Source of the DNA: Falciphora oryzae
Taxonomy: Eukaryota > Ascomycota > Sordariomycetes > Magnaporthales > Magnaporthaceae
Length of the DNA: 64,000 nt
Assembly (NCBI GenBank): GCA_000733355.1
Contig: JNVV01000031.1
Location: forward strand, 190,993 to 254,992
Direction of reading: 5' to 3'
Position 1 is the stretch's first letter, and each line of letters starts with the position of its first letter. The translations under genes were made by a program, and so were the position numbers. Of the stretch, positions 20,474 to 32,265 are shown piece after piece. A model generated the notes under the pieces. The model saw only the letters and a program-made list of their open reading frames with translations, searched no databases and was not told the DNA's origin.

Positions 20474-21337
20474 GGCTTTTGCGGTGGGTAGGTTTTTATG
20501 TATTAAACTGTTGCGGATATTGGAGAGAGATGCTAATCCGTTGAGGGAGCAAAGCGGTAGAGAGATGAAGGAGGGAGAGGGTCGTCTCCTCGGGTTATCA
20601 ACTGGCTACGAGGGTATCGAGGATATAGGTAAGATTTGATGTTGTGGGCATCGAACAACATGCCTCGATCGGGTCGATGGTGTGCGAGCCCTTTTCAATA
20701 CACGCGAGGCCTCTTCGAGCAAGATGCAAAACCTGATTCCCTATCCGAGACCCCAAGACAGCCACCATCCCCAGACGCCTCGTGCAGGTGATGAAATCAT
20801 ACCCTTTCCCATCATCATCTGAACCGCTGGTGCTGCGCAAAAGGAGGAAGATTAGGTGTACAGTGCCTATGATGTGTGATATGGGAAAGGAGTCCCGTCG
20901 CGGGATGCGACATGCAGGGAGTGACCCTGCTGCCTAGCAAAAAAAAAAAAAAAAAAAAAACGTTTGCTGGAGAGGCGAAGACGGGCGTGGGTGGAATAAG
21001 GCCAAGGCCATGGGAATCCATCGAAGGCCGAACGGGCGGGGGGAAGGGGGCGTGGCAGAGGAAATTCCTGGGTCAAAAGTCCTGTACGAGCGGCCCAGCG
21101 CTGCAGATCGCTAGGACGTGCACAGGGGCAAGAGGACAAGAGCTGCAAATGCGTCGCCCCATCCACCCCAACTCACCAGGGCCCCTGGCGGACATCCACA
21201 GCCTAGAACACGCCCGTGCCCCCCGCCACCATCCCATCGGGTACCTTTGCGAAAAAAGACTTGTTTTTTCTGGAGCCGGTCGATGTTTATCCAACTCTTA
21301 TTCGTGTCTGGGCAAGCAACAACGTCGCCTGCCAAAA
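20474..21337. other. Intergenic with an A22 tract at 20939-20960
   Basis: No gene is supported. The pure run of 22 A is flanked by GC-rich sequence. Confidence 0.6.
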
Positions 21338-22591
21338 TTAGTCCCTCTTGACATAGCGGCTGTCCATGCCCAGCATCATCCGCCGCCGAAGCTGCACCCT
21401 CACCCTTCGCGGCCCGCCGCCGCACCCCACCTCCTCTTCGTCCTCGTCTTCTTCCGAGTCATCATCATAGTCATCATCACCATCATCCTCCTCGTAATCT
21501 CCCTCCTGACCGTCGTAGTCCCCGTCACTCTGAGACTCCCCTCCCGAGCCCTCGCCCCCGCCGTATGACGGACCCTCTCCCTCGGCGCACGCCCCATCAC
21601 CGCCATCTCGATGATGTCGATCCCCTTTTCTGCCGCCGCCGCCGGTCCCAGACTGCTGCTGCCGCTGCGGCAGGCTGTATCTCAGGAACCATTTCCTGCT
21701 TGCGGTGTCCTCCTCGGCCACGAACCCGTCGGCCGACCCACGCAGCGTCAGGTACGTCTCGTCCTCGCTCCACCACCAAGGCCCGATGACATGGCCCAGG
21801 GTGTCCTTCCGCCCGCCGTACCGCAGCGTGGCCGTGTTCTTGTCGACGTAGATCCAGTTGAGCATCGGAGGGTCGATCGAGATGGTGCTGACGACGCCCT
21901 TGTGCTGCTCCTCGCTCGGGTACGTGAAGTAGTAGCCCGTGAACTTGTGGCCCTCGACCGGGCTCTCCTGGTGATCGATCCAGAGCTGGGAAAAAGTCGG
22001 AAAAAGAGAGAGAGGCATTAGCTCATGAGACGCCAGAGCCAATGAGGCTCATGATGCTTCGGTTTCACGCCAGTCCGTCCCGTGTGAGTTGTGTATGTGC
22101 TGATACGTCATCGAAATGGCTCTTTTCCTAGCCCCCGCGCCCGGGCATCCTCAACAGGCGGTCTCGGAGTAACGCAAAAAAGACAGGTAGGGGGAGGTGA
22201 GCGGCCAGTCACTAGGGGGTCCCGCGCGCCAGCCCCGTGGTGGGATGAGCTAGCTATGCAATCCACCTCATCTAGACTGACCTCATAACATGCACAAGTC
22301 ACCAAACAAACATCCGCAAGTGGTCGAACGGAAAAGAAGGTGTAAGAAAAAGTAAAGCAAAGCAAGAAAAAAACAGACAGGTGAGCTCAGCTCGTCTCAA
22401 CTAACCTTGTTGTCCTTCAGCACGATCATGGCTTCCATAGGAGGGCGTCCGCCCAGCGACAGCTTCGCCGTGAGGTGGAACTTTGCCTGCTCCTTCTGAG
22501 CGGCGTCCTGCTTCTTCTGCGCGCTGATGGCCTGCCCCACTCCTATCGTCGTGGGGATCGCCCCGATGGCGAGGAGCCCGATGGTGAACAT
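21338..22591 (-). CDS. Conserved fungal protein with N-terminal membrane anchor and acidic tail
   Basis: Join on the minus strand: 22591-22406 and 21985-21338, with a 420-bp intron (GTTAGT...CCCAG), giving 277 aa. Exon 1 starts with a hydrophobic segment (MFTIGLLAIGAIPTTIGVGQAI) followed by a charged helix (SAQKKQDAAQKEQAKF) and LTAKLSLGGRPP. Exon 2 continues with a globular domain rich in aromatics (GHKFTGYYFTYPSEEQHKG, LNWIYVDKNTATLRYGG, GPWWWSEDETYLTLRG, RKWFLRYSLP). The end is a Gly-rich then extremely Asp/Glu-rich tail. The intron is long for this window but the joined frame is sensible. I recognise it only as a conserved sordariomycete protein of unknown function. Confidence 0.75.
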
Positions 22592-24027
22592 GCTGCTCTT
22601 GCTGCTGCTTCCGCCAGTCGTGTCTGGTCAAGTGGTGACGGGGTCTTACGACGTTCTAACGGCATTCGTTGAGGATCTCTTCTTTCGAAAAGCCCCCAAG
22701 GCGAGCGAGAGTATCGAATCTGATGAAGGACAAGGCGTCGGTGGGTTGCGTGGTGTCGCCTGTTGGAGGAGCCAAGCGGCAGAAACCGGTTTGTCGCGAC
22801 AATCTCCTATCGTCGATGCTCTTTCTGACTCTCTCGGCCTCTTGTGCTGCCTTTGCCTTTGCGTCAGGTAAGGCTCTCTCTCGCTCTCTCACCTTATTTC
22901 GTACCCATCACCATCGGCGCATGTTGTAGCACAAAGCGGAGCCCATCCTCGCTTTTGATATGCCGACCTATTACACCTCCCACCCCACCGCCGCCCTTGG
23001 GCCACTTGCTACGCTCGGCGGTCGCTCCTTGGCTCTTGGGGCTCGGCGATTCCGAGCTGCCCCGTTCACCTCAAGTTGTGGGTGCACGCCCCCTCCGTTT
23101 CGAAGGTCGAAAGTCATCTCGCGAAAACCGCAATGACACAAGAGGGGGGGTGTGTTGTGAGGAATTCCTCGCCCGTATGTAACTGTACCTCTCAGCGCCG
23201 CGTCTGTGCCTGTGAGTTATGCAGGCCTTGCAGGCCTTCCCACTTTACGAACCATGGTTAGCAAATGCGTCACCCCAAAGGCCCAGACTGTCGACCACCA
23301 CCCACTCACCGTCCCACCCATTTCATAAGATCTGCGAAAGGGGTCTTTCCGTCCATTCTCCCGTCGACCTCCACGACGTCACCGTTCCATCGCAGGAGAC
23401 TGTTTCTTCCATCCGAGCACGTTCCCTCGTTTCCCTGTCACCAGCCACACCCACCTGCCACCCCTCTCCCCTTCCCCTTGTCCCGTCTCCTTTCCACCCC
23501 TGACCCCATCACGACTCCCCTCGTACCCAAAGGCTATTGCTGTCATGCCGCCAGCAAACCTAATGCATCCACCCACACCATAACGTCAAGTGACGACATC
23601 GCCTGTGGCTTTCGGGGGCTTCCACCGATCAATGCGCAGAGCGGAAGAGGCTAGGGCTGAGCAAAAACATGTTTCCGGCAAGACATTGCGTAGTAGAGGT
23701 CATGCCCGCAGTGCGGCAGGGTCCCGGCTCCAAGCCTGCTTGAGAGCCAAGCGTCGACCCTTCCCACATGTCCTGTGTGTGATTTATACACCATCGTCTT
23801 GTTCCCCTGGTTCCCCAGTGTGGTGTGGTCCCTCAGATCTCCATAGTCTTCATCTTCGCTCCGCACTGCACTTCCAGTAGCAGACCTCCTCCATCTTCTC
23901 CCTCAATTTCGAACAACTTATCCATACCCTCCCGACCCAAGCCACCTCAGTAGCACTGGCTACCTAGGATCATACCACTTCCACACGTAAACGAATAATC
24001 GTAATACACGCTTGAATCCTCGCCAGG
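22592..24027. other. Divergent intergenic region, no supported gene
   Basis: It separates a minus-strand gene from a plus-strand gene and is C/T-rich toward the latter, as fungal promoters and leaders often are. No convincing gene was found. Confidence 0.55.
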
Positions 24028-24920
24028 ATGTCTTCGGTATGTGTGTCGTGAGGCCGAGGCCTTAGCGCGGCGGCTAGCAGCGACTAACGGCCACAACAGC
24101 CACAGGATAACAAGAACTTTAACGAGGGGCAAGGGAAGCCTGACGACAAGAAGCCCGAGCAGGCCGGCGCGGACAAGCCCACCGACACCAAGGTGGACGA
24201 GAAGGCCGAGCAGGCGCCATCGGAACAGAAGGGCAAGAAGACCGACGTGAAGGACGAGGAGGAAGAAGTCGCCCAGCCAGAGTCTCGCTCCAGGGAAGAT
24301 ATGGAGGAGGAGGTTGCTGAAGAGGCATACGGCGACGAACAGCCAGGAGAGGAGGAGTATGACGACGAAGAGGCCGAGGACGGAGAGGAGTACGACGACG
24401 AGGAACAAGGAGAAGAGGAGTACGAACCTGAGCTCGAGTACGAGGATGAGGAGGAGGAGCCCGAGGACAGGCAGCCGGCGCCGTCCGTGTCGCAGCCCGC
24501 CACACCCGACGAAGAGGACGCCCAGCCTTGGCAGCAGTCGCAGCAGCGGCAGCAGGGCGGCCGCGACAAGAAGAAGCAGCTGCAGAAGGCCAAGGTCGAG
24601 GAGCCGCCGCGGCGCCGGCAAAAGTCGAGCAACAAGAGCTACAGCCGGGCCGAGATGGAGGAGGAGATGCGCCGGCAGCAGCAGCAGTGGCAGGTGCAGA
24701 TGATGCAGCAGCAGCAGCAACAGCAGCAGGTCCAGAAGGACGAAGGCGGCAAGAACCCGCTGAAGCTGCACCTTGAGCTGAACCTCGAGGTCGAGATCGA
24801 GCTCAAGGCCCGCATCCACGGCGACCTGACCCTCGCTCTCCTGTGAGTAGCCCCTTATCTCTCCTTCCGGCCTTTCTTCTTGGGTGACCTTGGCTGATGG
24901 CTGACTGCAGGGAGCAGTGA
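24028..24920 (+). CDS. Acidic Glu/Gln-rich protein with conserved beta-strand tail
   Basis: Join 24028-24036, 24106-24842, 24911-24920, giving 251 aa. Exon 1 is only nine bases (Met-Ser-Ser) before GTATGT, and the acceptor is CACAG at 24105. The body is highly acidic (EEEVAQPESRSREDMEEEV), then Tyr/Asp/Glu-rich, then Gln-rich (residues about 190-225). The end is LHLELNLEVEIELKARIHGDL followed by TLALL. An unspliced reading stops at 24846 right after ALL, but that TGA lies inside a perfect donor (GTGAGT). Splicing to GCAG at 24910 (68-bp intron, CTGAC branch) would add GluGln-stop. The tail is shared with the gene at 20102-20473. Function is unknown. Confidence 0.78.
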
Positions 24921-27900
24921 TGGCACGTGAGCCACCAACCACCGACCACCAACTACCAATTAATGCAGCCTCGGCGGTTTTCTCGTCTCTTCGATGCGTT
25001 CATCTTCTCTTCTATCCTCGATTTCTTTCGGATTCCCTGTGTACAACGATCTCTTTGTCGTCTTGTTTGGTGTCGTCGGTCGGGGAACTGGTGATACCAA
25101 AAGCCAACAGAACAGGATGCGAACTTGATCGGCTTCATGTACCTGCTGTTTTGTCAGAAAGGCATGGTTCTTGATTCGTTCTCCACTGTTAGTAGTTAAT
25201 GCCCCATCATGTCAATATGTTTAGCCAGCGACAATCCTCGTTCCTTGGGTGGTTAGTTTGGGCCCTTTTTGTCGTCTATATCGCAGCCACACGTGATCAT
25301 CGCCTTGCCACCACAAGTTTAGCTCAACCCCTTATGATTCGGAATAAAAGTTGGTTCTTGAACCCAGGTTCCCCAGCTGTTGGACCTTGCGGGTTTCCGT
25401 TTTCGACGGCATCTCGTTCTTTGCTGGTGTTGGACTGGCCGTCACGTGAGCAACCAACCTAAGGCAGGTCGCCGGATGACGATGCATCGGGCATGCAGGT
25501 CCCGTCACCGATTACGCACTAGCTGATCGGGGCCAGAACCGACATCCGATTCACCTAGAAGCAAACGTTGCGCTGTGTCGACCGAGGTATTTTGACTTTT
25601 GGATTCTTGTTCTTGCCCCTAGGTTCAAAGCGACGGTGTGTCGCCTTTGTCGCCATGACGAGATATTGGATTTTTTGCTGACCCTGACCTCGTTTGAAGC
25701 TAGGGCACAGTATGGAAAGAGAGCATCCCATCATTTGAGATGGCGGCACCCTTCCAAGAGTTTGGAATGCGGCCTCATGTGTCCGGGTGCATCGCGACGT
25801 CGAAATCCCATCTGGTCTCCCTGGGTACGTAGGAACTCGCTGTGCTGTTGAAAGGGCCCGTCGTCTGATCGACTGGTATCTCAACGTTGAGTATTAGGGA
25901 GGGATTGATAGAGGTATCATCGGCGTTATTAGCCACGCTGCCGGGCAGCATGCCGCGCGCAATTCGCATGTCCCAGCAGGACAAGAGTGTCATCCGCACG
26001 GGCCTCAGGAGTCGACAAGTCGTCGATGATCGGCCGATCGTGGTCGTCCATGCGGTCTGGCATATCGGTTAGCGGTTAGGCCAGTAGACCTAAACCGCAA
26101 GCCAGCGTCGTCGACACGGGCCAGTCGCTCGTCCGATACCCCGACGGCGTGGGTCGTCTCAGTCGCTACCACGTAGCTCAGGACCCAGGGGTAGTACAGT
26201 CGGTTCGTCGTTGCCGTATCGATATCGACGGGGCTATGCTGCGGGTGGCATGAAGGGTGCATGCCATCTCGGTAGGTGTTCGCCCTGTGGTTCCCCGACC
26301 CCCTTTTCGATCCGCCGATGGAAACCCGTTGCTGACATCCCCCTCTTGATCTTTTCATGATAGCCCATAGCTCGAATCGCTGATAGTGATGGCCCGCCCA
26401 TTCTCCATCTTCAGGTTGACGCTGACAAGTCGCACAGGTGCGATGGTGGATGTCCAACCAAGCCTCCGATATTACTCCGGCGGCCATCGCGGCATCTCAT
26501 ACCGTGGTCGGCGACTGTCCCATCGTGGCCCCCCTCTTCCTGGTCCTTCTGGAGACTCTCTGGAGCCCCTCACCATCGGTGTCGTCGACGTAGGGATGTG
26601 GCGGGGTGTTCGGCGTCTGACTACCCAGGCAGATAGTTGTGCCCATCCAACAGTGAGACGCCAAGCGTGACTGGGTCGTCGAGAAACGTTGACTGAGGGG
26701 TCCAGGACATCGGGAAGAGACCAAATCGGGCATCCAGGGATAGGTACATGGCCGTCGAGGATGATGCTTGATGGAAAAGAGACGGGGAAAAAAAGACAGA
26801 AATAAGCCGATGGCCTCCTCGCAGAGGGAAGGAGCGAACGAAGGATTAAGTGAGGCATATGCGGGAATGTGCTTACGGCACTGGCCGTTATAAAAGAAGG
26901 CGACGACGCAGCAAAATCTTGGTCTGTGGGATTCCTGATGCAAGGGGTCCGCCTTGTATTTTGCCCCTCCAAAGCTGGGAAATATCGCACGGAAACTAAG
27001 ATGGCACCCTTGGCCCATCCTTTGCCTCGTCGCGGTCGCCGGCGCGAGCCCCCTGCAGGACCCTGATGGACCCCGTGGTGCGCAGCACTCCGGGCTATTT
27101 CCCGGTTTTCCAGCTCGGCCCGCGGTGAGCAAGACGGTCGGGATAGCATCGCGCCCAATGGCAGGCCCCCAGCTGGGACAGAAACTGACTCGCGCATGGC
27201 GGGTGACGGATCCGGTGACCACAAACTTGGAACTGCCACGATCGATTGACGTGCCGCTCCGACTCTTGGCTCTACGAATATTGATCCCGAGTGAGAGGCA
27301 GGATTTGAGCATCACGGAGGCAGTCGGCGTCAGCAGTGGCGCTGGGAAGCCTATGATGCTTTGCGCTGAAAACGATGTTCAATGCATCAACGTTCAGAGG
27401 TCGATAGTCTGCCAGACCAAGCCTCAACCTGCAGGTCATCGATAGATCGGGCTAGCCCGCTCTAAACTTCGACTCGAGACAAGTGGTAGGACTACTGTGT
27501 AGGAGCGGCCGTTGAAAGTGAAAGCGGTAGACACATCGTTCTCGCGACCTGAGCACGAAACTGTTATTCAAATCGCCATCGCCACCAAGAACGAAGGGAT
27601 CGTCGATCAGTGGGCCACACGCAGTAAGGGTCTTGCTTGGTCCCTTGTAGAATCGCCTGTTGCCCGCCAGCCTGAAGGCATTTATTTCAGCAGCATTCCA
27701 TGGCACATTGGCGGCAGGGCGACACCTGACAAACCGGCTCAGCGAGGCACAACACACAACACGCAGAAGAAAAGAAAAAAAATCTTGGCCGCCACCCCCA
27801 CCTCGCGCATAACATTGTCCAATCAATCCGCCACCGTTCCACGCCCTTTGTGCTCCGATATCGCCATTCGCCGCGTGTGTTCAGCGCAGGTGGTGCTCCG

Positions 27901-28215
27901 TGCACGACAATTCAACCCCACATTTGCCTTTTTGAGATGCCAAATTTTTGACAGTCACTGCCCGCACCGGCGTCGATCCCCAGATTTTCAAGCTCTAAAT
28001 CCGTGCCTCGCTGGTTGCCACCCCAGTCTTGTCGGAGTCACCGCACGAAAAGGAGTCGATCGGATTCAAGCCTCGTCGACTGCGGCGACTGCCTGTCTCT
28101 CTTCCTTCTCCTGCTCTCTTCAGTTCCTCTCGTGTTTTTCTGTTTATTTTTTCCTTCTTGGCTGTTTATTGTTCTCGCTTTCGCCAAACTCTCCACTCCA
28201 CCTCCTCCTCCGACC
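24921..28215. other. Intergenic, about 3.3 kb, ending in the ILV2 promoter/leader
   Basis: Frames of up to 272 codons lie around 26472-27315 on the minus strand, overlapping each other in different frames, without recognisable domains. The last 130 bp before 28216 are strongly pyrimidine-rich, as is common just upstream of fungal start codons. Confidence 0.5.
28034..28040 (-). promoter_or_regulatory. Possible Gcn4/Cpc1-type site (TGACTCC)
   Basis: A 6-of-7 match to TGACTCA lies 176 bp upstream of the ILV2 start. A perfect TGACTCA occurs at 28262-28268 but inside exon 1. Amino-acid biosynthetic genes are commonly under cross-pathway control in fungi. The assignment is motif-based only, and seven-base matches arise by chance. 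Confidence 0.3.
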
Positions 28216-30702
28216 ATGCTCCGTTCGGCTGGTGGCCAGACTTGCAAGGCGCTGAGGGCGGTGACTCAATCGCCATCATGCCGCCCTCGCGCCCTCACCA
28301 GCACTCACAGCTCGTCGAAGACCGCCGCGGCTGTCAGCAGGGCCGCCGGCATCAGGAATCAGTCAACATCGGCCGTCGCTGAGAACGCGACTGTGTAAGT
28401 CGACCCCCTGGCGGCGCCCCTCGCCCCTCCCCACCACCGAGTGTCCCAAGCGTCGCGCCGCCCAACTTCTTCACAGCCTCGGGACGAGCGATGCTAACAT
28501 CTCAATTGCACTCAGAAGCCCTCGCACAAAGCCTAGCCCCAGCTTCAATGCCGAAACGAAGGCACGCGACCATATCCAACCGCTGGTTAACCCCCGCGAG
28601 AGCGATATGGACGAATCGTACGTTTCCGCCTCAACCCCTGACCAATCAGCCCGTCCCAACTCGACGCCGCCAAACTATACCTTTACTATTACACAGGCTC
28701 GTGTACTAACAATGCCCTAACTTGATTAAGATTTATTGGCAAAACCGGTGGAGAGATATTCCACGAAATGATGCTGAGGCAGAACGTAAAGCACATCTGT
28801 AAGTCCCGATCCCCAACGGCCGGCACGCGACACAGCCCCAGCATCTACCGGGCCGCTTGCTAACATGTGAGTCACAGTCGGCTATCCCGGCGGCGCTATC
28901 CTACCCGTGTACGACGCAATTTACAACTCCCCGCATATCGACTTCGTCCTCCCCAAACATGAGCAGGGCGCTGGCCACATGGCCGAGGGTTACGCCCGCG
29001 CGTCGGGAAAGCCCGGCGTCGTGCTCGTCACCTCAGGCCCCGGCGCTACCAATGTTGTCACCCCCATGGCCGACGCCCTGGCCGACGGCATCCCCATGGT
29101 TGTCTTCACCGGCCAGGTTGTTACCAGCGCCATTGGCAGTGACGCCTTCCAGGAGGCTGATGTCATCGGAATATCCCGATCCTGCACCAAGTGGAATGTT
29201 ATGATCAAGAGCGTGGGTGAGATCCCTCGCAGGATCAACGAGGCTTTCGAGATTGCCACCAGCGGCCGCCCCGGCCCCGTCCTCGTTGATCTTCCCAAGG
29301 ACATCACTGCCGGTGTCCTGAGGCGGGCCATCCCGATTGAGTCATCTATCCCGTCCATGCCCAGCGCCGCCTCTCGCGCCGTTCAGGAGCTTTCGAGGCA
29401 GCAACTCGAGGCATCAATCACCCGCGTCGCCGAACTGATCAACATTGCCAAGAAGCCCATCATCTACGCCGGTCAGGGTATCATCTGCGCCGAGGATGGC
29501 GCCGAGCTGCTCAAGGCCCTGGCTGACAAAGCCTCCATCCCCGTGACCACCACTCTACACGGCCTGGGAGCCTTCGACGAGCTGGACGAGAAGTCGCTGC
29601 ACATGCTGGGTATGCACGGCTCGGCCTACGCCAACATGTCCATGCAGGAGGCAGACCTCATTATCGCCCTCGGCGGCCGCTTCGATGACCGTGTCACCCT
29701 CAGCATTCCCAAGTTTGCTCCCGCCGCCAAGGCCGCCGCCAAGGAGGGCCGCGGCGGAATCGTGCACTTCGAAATCCTGCCCAAGAACATCAACAAGGTC
29801 ATCCAGGCTACCGAGGCCATTGAGGGCGACGTGGGAGCCAACCTCAAGCTACTCCTGCCCAGGGTTCAGCAAAAGTCGATGGCGGACCGCAGTGAGTGGT
29901 TTGGCCAGATCAAGGGCTGGAAGGAGAAGTGGCCCTTCTCCAACTACGAGAAGGCGGAGCGCACCGGCCTGATCAAGCCCCAGACTTTGATCGAGGAACT
30001 CAGCAACCTGACTGCCGACCGCAAGGACAAGACTATCATCACAACCGGCGTCGGCCAGCATCAGATGTGGGCGGCACAGCACTTCAGGTGGCGCCACCCG
30101 CGGACTATGATCAGCTCGGGCGGCCTGGGTACCATGGGCTACGGCCTCCCAGCGGCCATCGGCGCCAAGGTGGCGAGGCCTGATGCTCTCGTCATTGACA
30201 TTGACGGCGATGCCTCCTTCAACATGACCCTGACAGAGCTCTCGACGGCTGCGCAGTTCAACATCGGCGTCAAGGTCATCGTGCTCAACAACGAGGAGCA
30301 GGGCATGGTGACGCAGTGGCAGAACCTGTTTTACGAGGACCGCTACTCACACACCCACCAGCGAAATCCTGACTTTATGAAGCTCGCCGACGCCATGGAC
30401 GTGCAGCACAGGCGCGTGTCGAAGCCCGACGAGGTTGTGGACGCGCTAAAGTGGCTCATCGAGAGCGACGGCCCCGCCCTGCTCGAGGTCATCACGGACA
30501 AGAAGGTGCCTGTCCTCCCCATGGTACCGACCGGTCACGGACTGCACGAGTTCATCACGTTTGATGCCGGTAAGTTTGGCCCGGTGGCTGGTTCTAGATA
30601 TCCATCTTTCTTTCGTTTAGCAATGCTAATATCCCTACTACAGACAAGGAAAAGCAAAGGAGAGAGCTTATGCGCGCGAGGACGAACGGCCTTCACGGTT
30701 AA
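28216..30702 (+). CDS. ILV2: Acetolactate synthase catalytic subunit, mitochondrial
   Basis: Join 28216-28394, 28516-28617, 28731-28798, 28878-30569, 30644-30702, giving 699 aa; all four introns are GT-AG and frame holds throughout. It makes 2-acetolactate (or acetohydroxybutyrate) from pyruvate, the first common step of valine, leucine and isoleucine synthesis. The N-terminus is a typical mitochondrial targeting peptide rich in Arg, Ser and Ala. Next come the start of the TPP-binding domain (GYPGGAILPVYDAI with the catalytic Glu in PKHEQGAGHMAEGYARASG), the central FAD-associated domain, and the C-terminal TPP/Mg motif GDASFN within DIDGDASFNMTLTELSTA. The loop VTQWQN keeps the herbicide-contacting Trp. 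Residue 2 of the GQVVTSAIGSDAFQEADV loop has Val where yeast and plants have Pro (see findings). Confidence 0.97.
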
Positions 30703-31611
30703 TCACCCGACACCCCCACACTTCTCATCGATACCCAAATCGGCCATTTAAAGCCGCTTATATCACACACCGCAAGCATTCACAACCCGCCCACCTTTAT
30801 CTGCAGCTCAGGCTGCCACGTGTTTGACTTTGGCGTACCTCGTTTGAGAGAATATCAGGCCCAAACCACGAGAACACACGGTTGGAGAAAAAACAAAAGT
30901 CATCGCCTGCTCATAATATCTATGTTATCTGGGATCAAAAGCTTTGTTTACCATTTCGCCGGGAATTTATTTGAAAGGGATAGCGATTCGCGCAGGAAAA
31001 AAAAAAAAAAAAAGGAAACCAATTTCAGAATTTTCAACGGCCAGCAACCGAACTGCTGCTACACGGTTGTGCATACTTATCGTTAGTGCCTTGAGGCTCC
31101 TTGCTGTTTTATCCGGTGTCTGCCTGCCCGTCTAAATCGCATATCGGCATCTTTCAAGCCCCTTGTATGGATATGAGCTACTAGATGAGACCTTTACCAT
31201 ATGATAACGAAATGCTGTATCAATGTGTCAATGGTCTTTGAGCCTCATGGCTTAGGGTTATTCAGAGACCACTTACGTCTTTTCTAGCACTACATATGTT
31301 CTTAGGAGCCGATGCCGTTCGAGATTCGCCCGGCCCAATGTTTTTTTTTCTATCGGCGCTGACGTCGATCTACTCATTCAAACCCAGCCTTTTCCCGTCT
31401 CATTAATTACCCACCCACCACCTAATCCTTAACATGAAACGAATGAACCTGATCCTTCTCCTTGCCTCCTCAAGCCAAATCCCGGTAACAACGACAAAAC
31501 ACAAAAGAGAAACATGTCAAAGATGCGGGTGGGTATCAAGATAACTCGCACACAAAATCCACTCCTCGCGCCACAGCACGCCCAGCCATAGGCGCAAACC
31601 GAGCCCTCCCC
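30703..31611. other. 3' region of ILV2 and intergenic DNA
   Basis: This contains an A17 tract at 30997-31013 and AT-richer sequence. No gene is supported. Confidence 0.6.
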
Positions 31612-32265
31612 TCAGTCCTCCCAGCCGCAGGCAATCATGCTGCTTAGCGCCCAGCGCTCCATCTCGCGCTCCTGCGCCGTCTCCCAGTCGCGCCTCGCCT
31701 TCTCGTCGGGCTCGACGTCATAGTAGCCGCCGCCACCCGCGGACGGCTTCTCGGGTGCCGGGGCGGCTCCGGTGGGTCGCGTCAGGGGCTGCACGTCGCA
31801 GTAGCGCGTCCACACGGCCTTTCCGCTCTTAGTGGCTCGGCGTTTGTGCTGCTTCTCCTCGTCGTTGTCTTCCAGGTCGGACCGCCCTTCGTCCGGGTCC
31901 ACCATAGTTGAGCCGTCCATGTCGACGCCTAGGCCCGAGCCGGTCGTGGAGGACGACCCCTCGGCGCTGCTGGCACGACGTGTGGGAGGCGGGGTCCCGG
32001 TGGCGGTAGTGTATACTGGCGACTCGCGAGCGGATGGCAGTGGTGGGGTCGGGCCTGTCATCCCGGCACGCTCTCCCACGTGGTCGAGGTGTGCATCGAG
32101 GGGTCCAGGGGGCGACCGGGCCTTCTCTCCGCATGTATCCATGGTAACTCTCAGATCCGAGCCCGCGATGGATGCCGAGGTCTTGACGCCCGGACCCCGG
32201 GGCGTCGATGGCGCCGAGGTACCATCTGGCGAGGCAGGTCTGTGGTGCTGGGGAGGAAGAGCCAT
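31612..32265 (-). CDS. Hypothetical acidic protein, 217 aa
   Basis: This is a single-exon frame from an ATG at 32265. The first 130 residues are Pro/Ser/Thr-rich and probably disordered. A charged segment (DNDEEKQHKRRATKSGK) precedes a compact C-terminus: VWTRYCDVQPLTRP, GGYYDVEPDEKARRDWETAQ, REMERWALSSMIACGWED. Codon composition is GC-rich like its neighbours and the conserved-looking C-terminus argues for a real gene. I recognise no family. It is convergent with ILV2. Confidence 0.6.
   Translation of the reverse strand: MALPPQHHRPASPDGTSAPSTPRGPGVKTSASIAGSDLRVTMDTCGEKARSPPGPLDAHLDHVGERAGMTGPTPPLPSARESPVYTTATGTPPPTRRASSAEGSSSTTGSGLGVDMDGSTMVDPDEGRSDLEDNDEEKQHKRRATKSGKAVWTRYCDVQPLTRPTGAAPAPEKPSAGGGGYYDVEPDEKARRDWETAQEREMERWALSSMIACGWED

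Noticed and set aside
23947..24942. Leu-rich 331-codon minus-strand frame
   Set aside because: It is the antisense of the Glu/Gln-rich beta-tail gene, whose tail is conserved in a paralogue.
26472..27315. Two overlapping minus-strand frames of 255 and 272 codons
   Set aside because: They overlap in different frames, have no domains and resemble noncoding GC-rich sequence; neither can be preferred.
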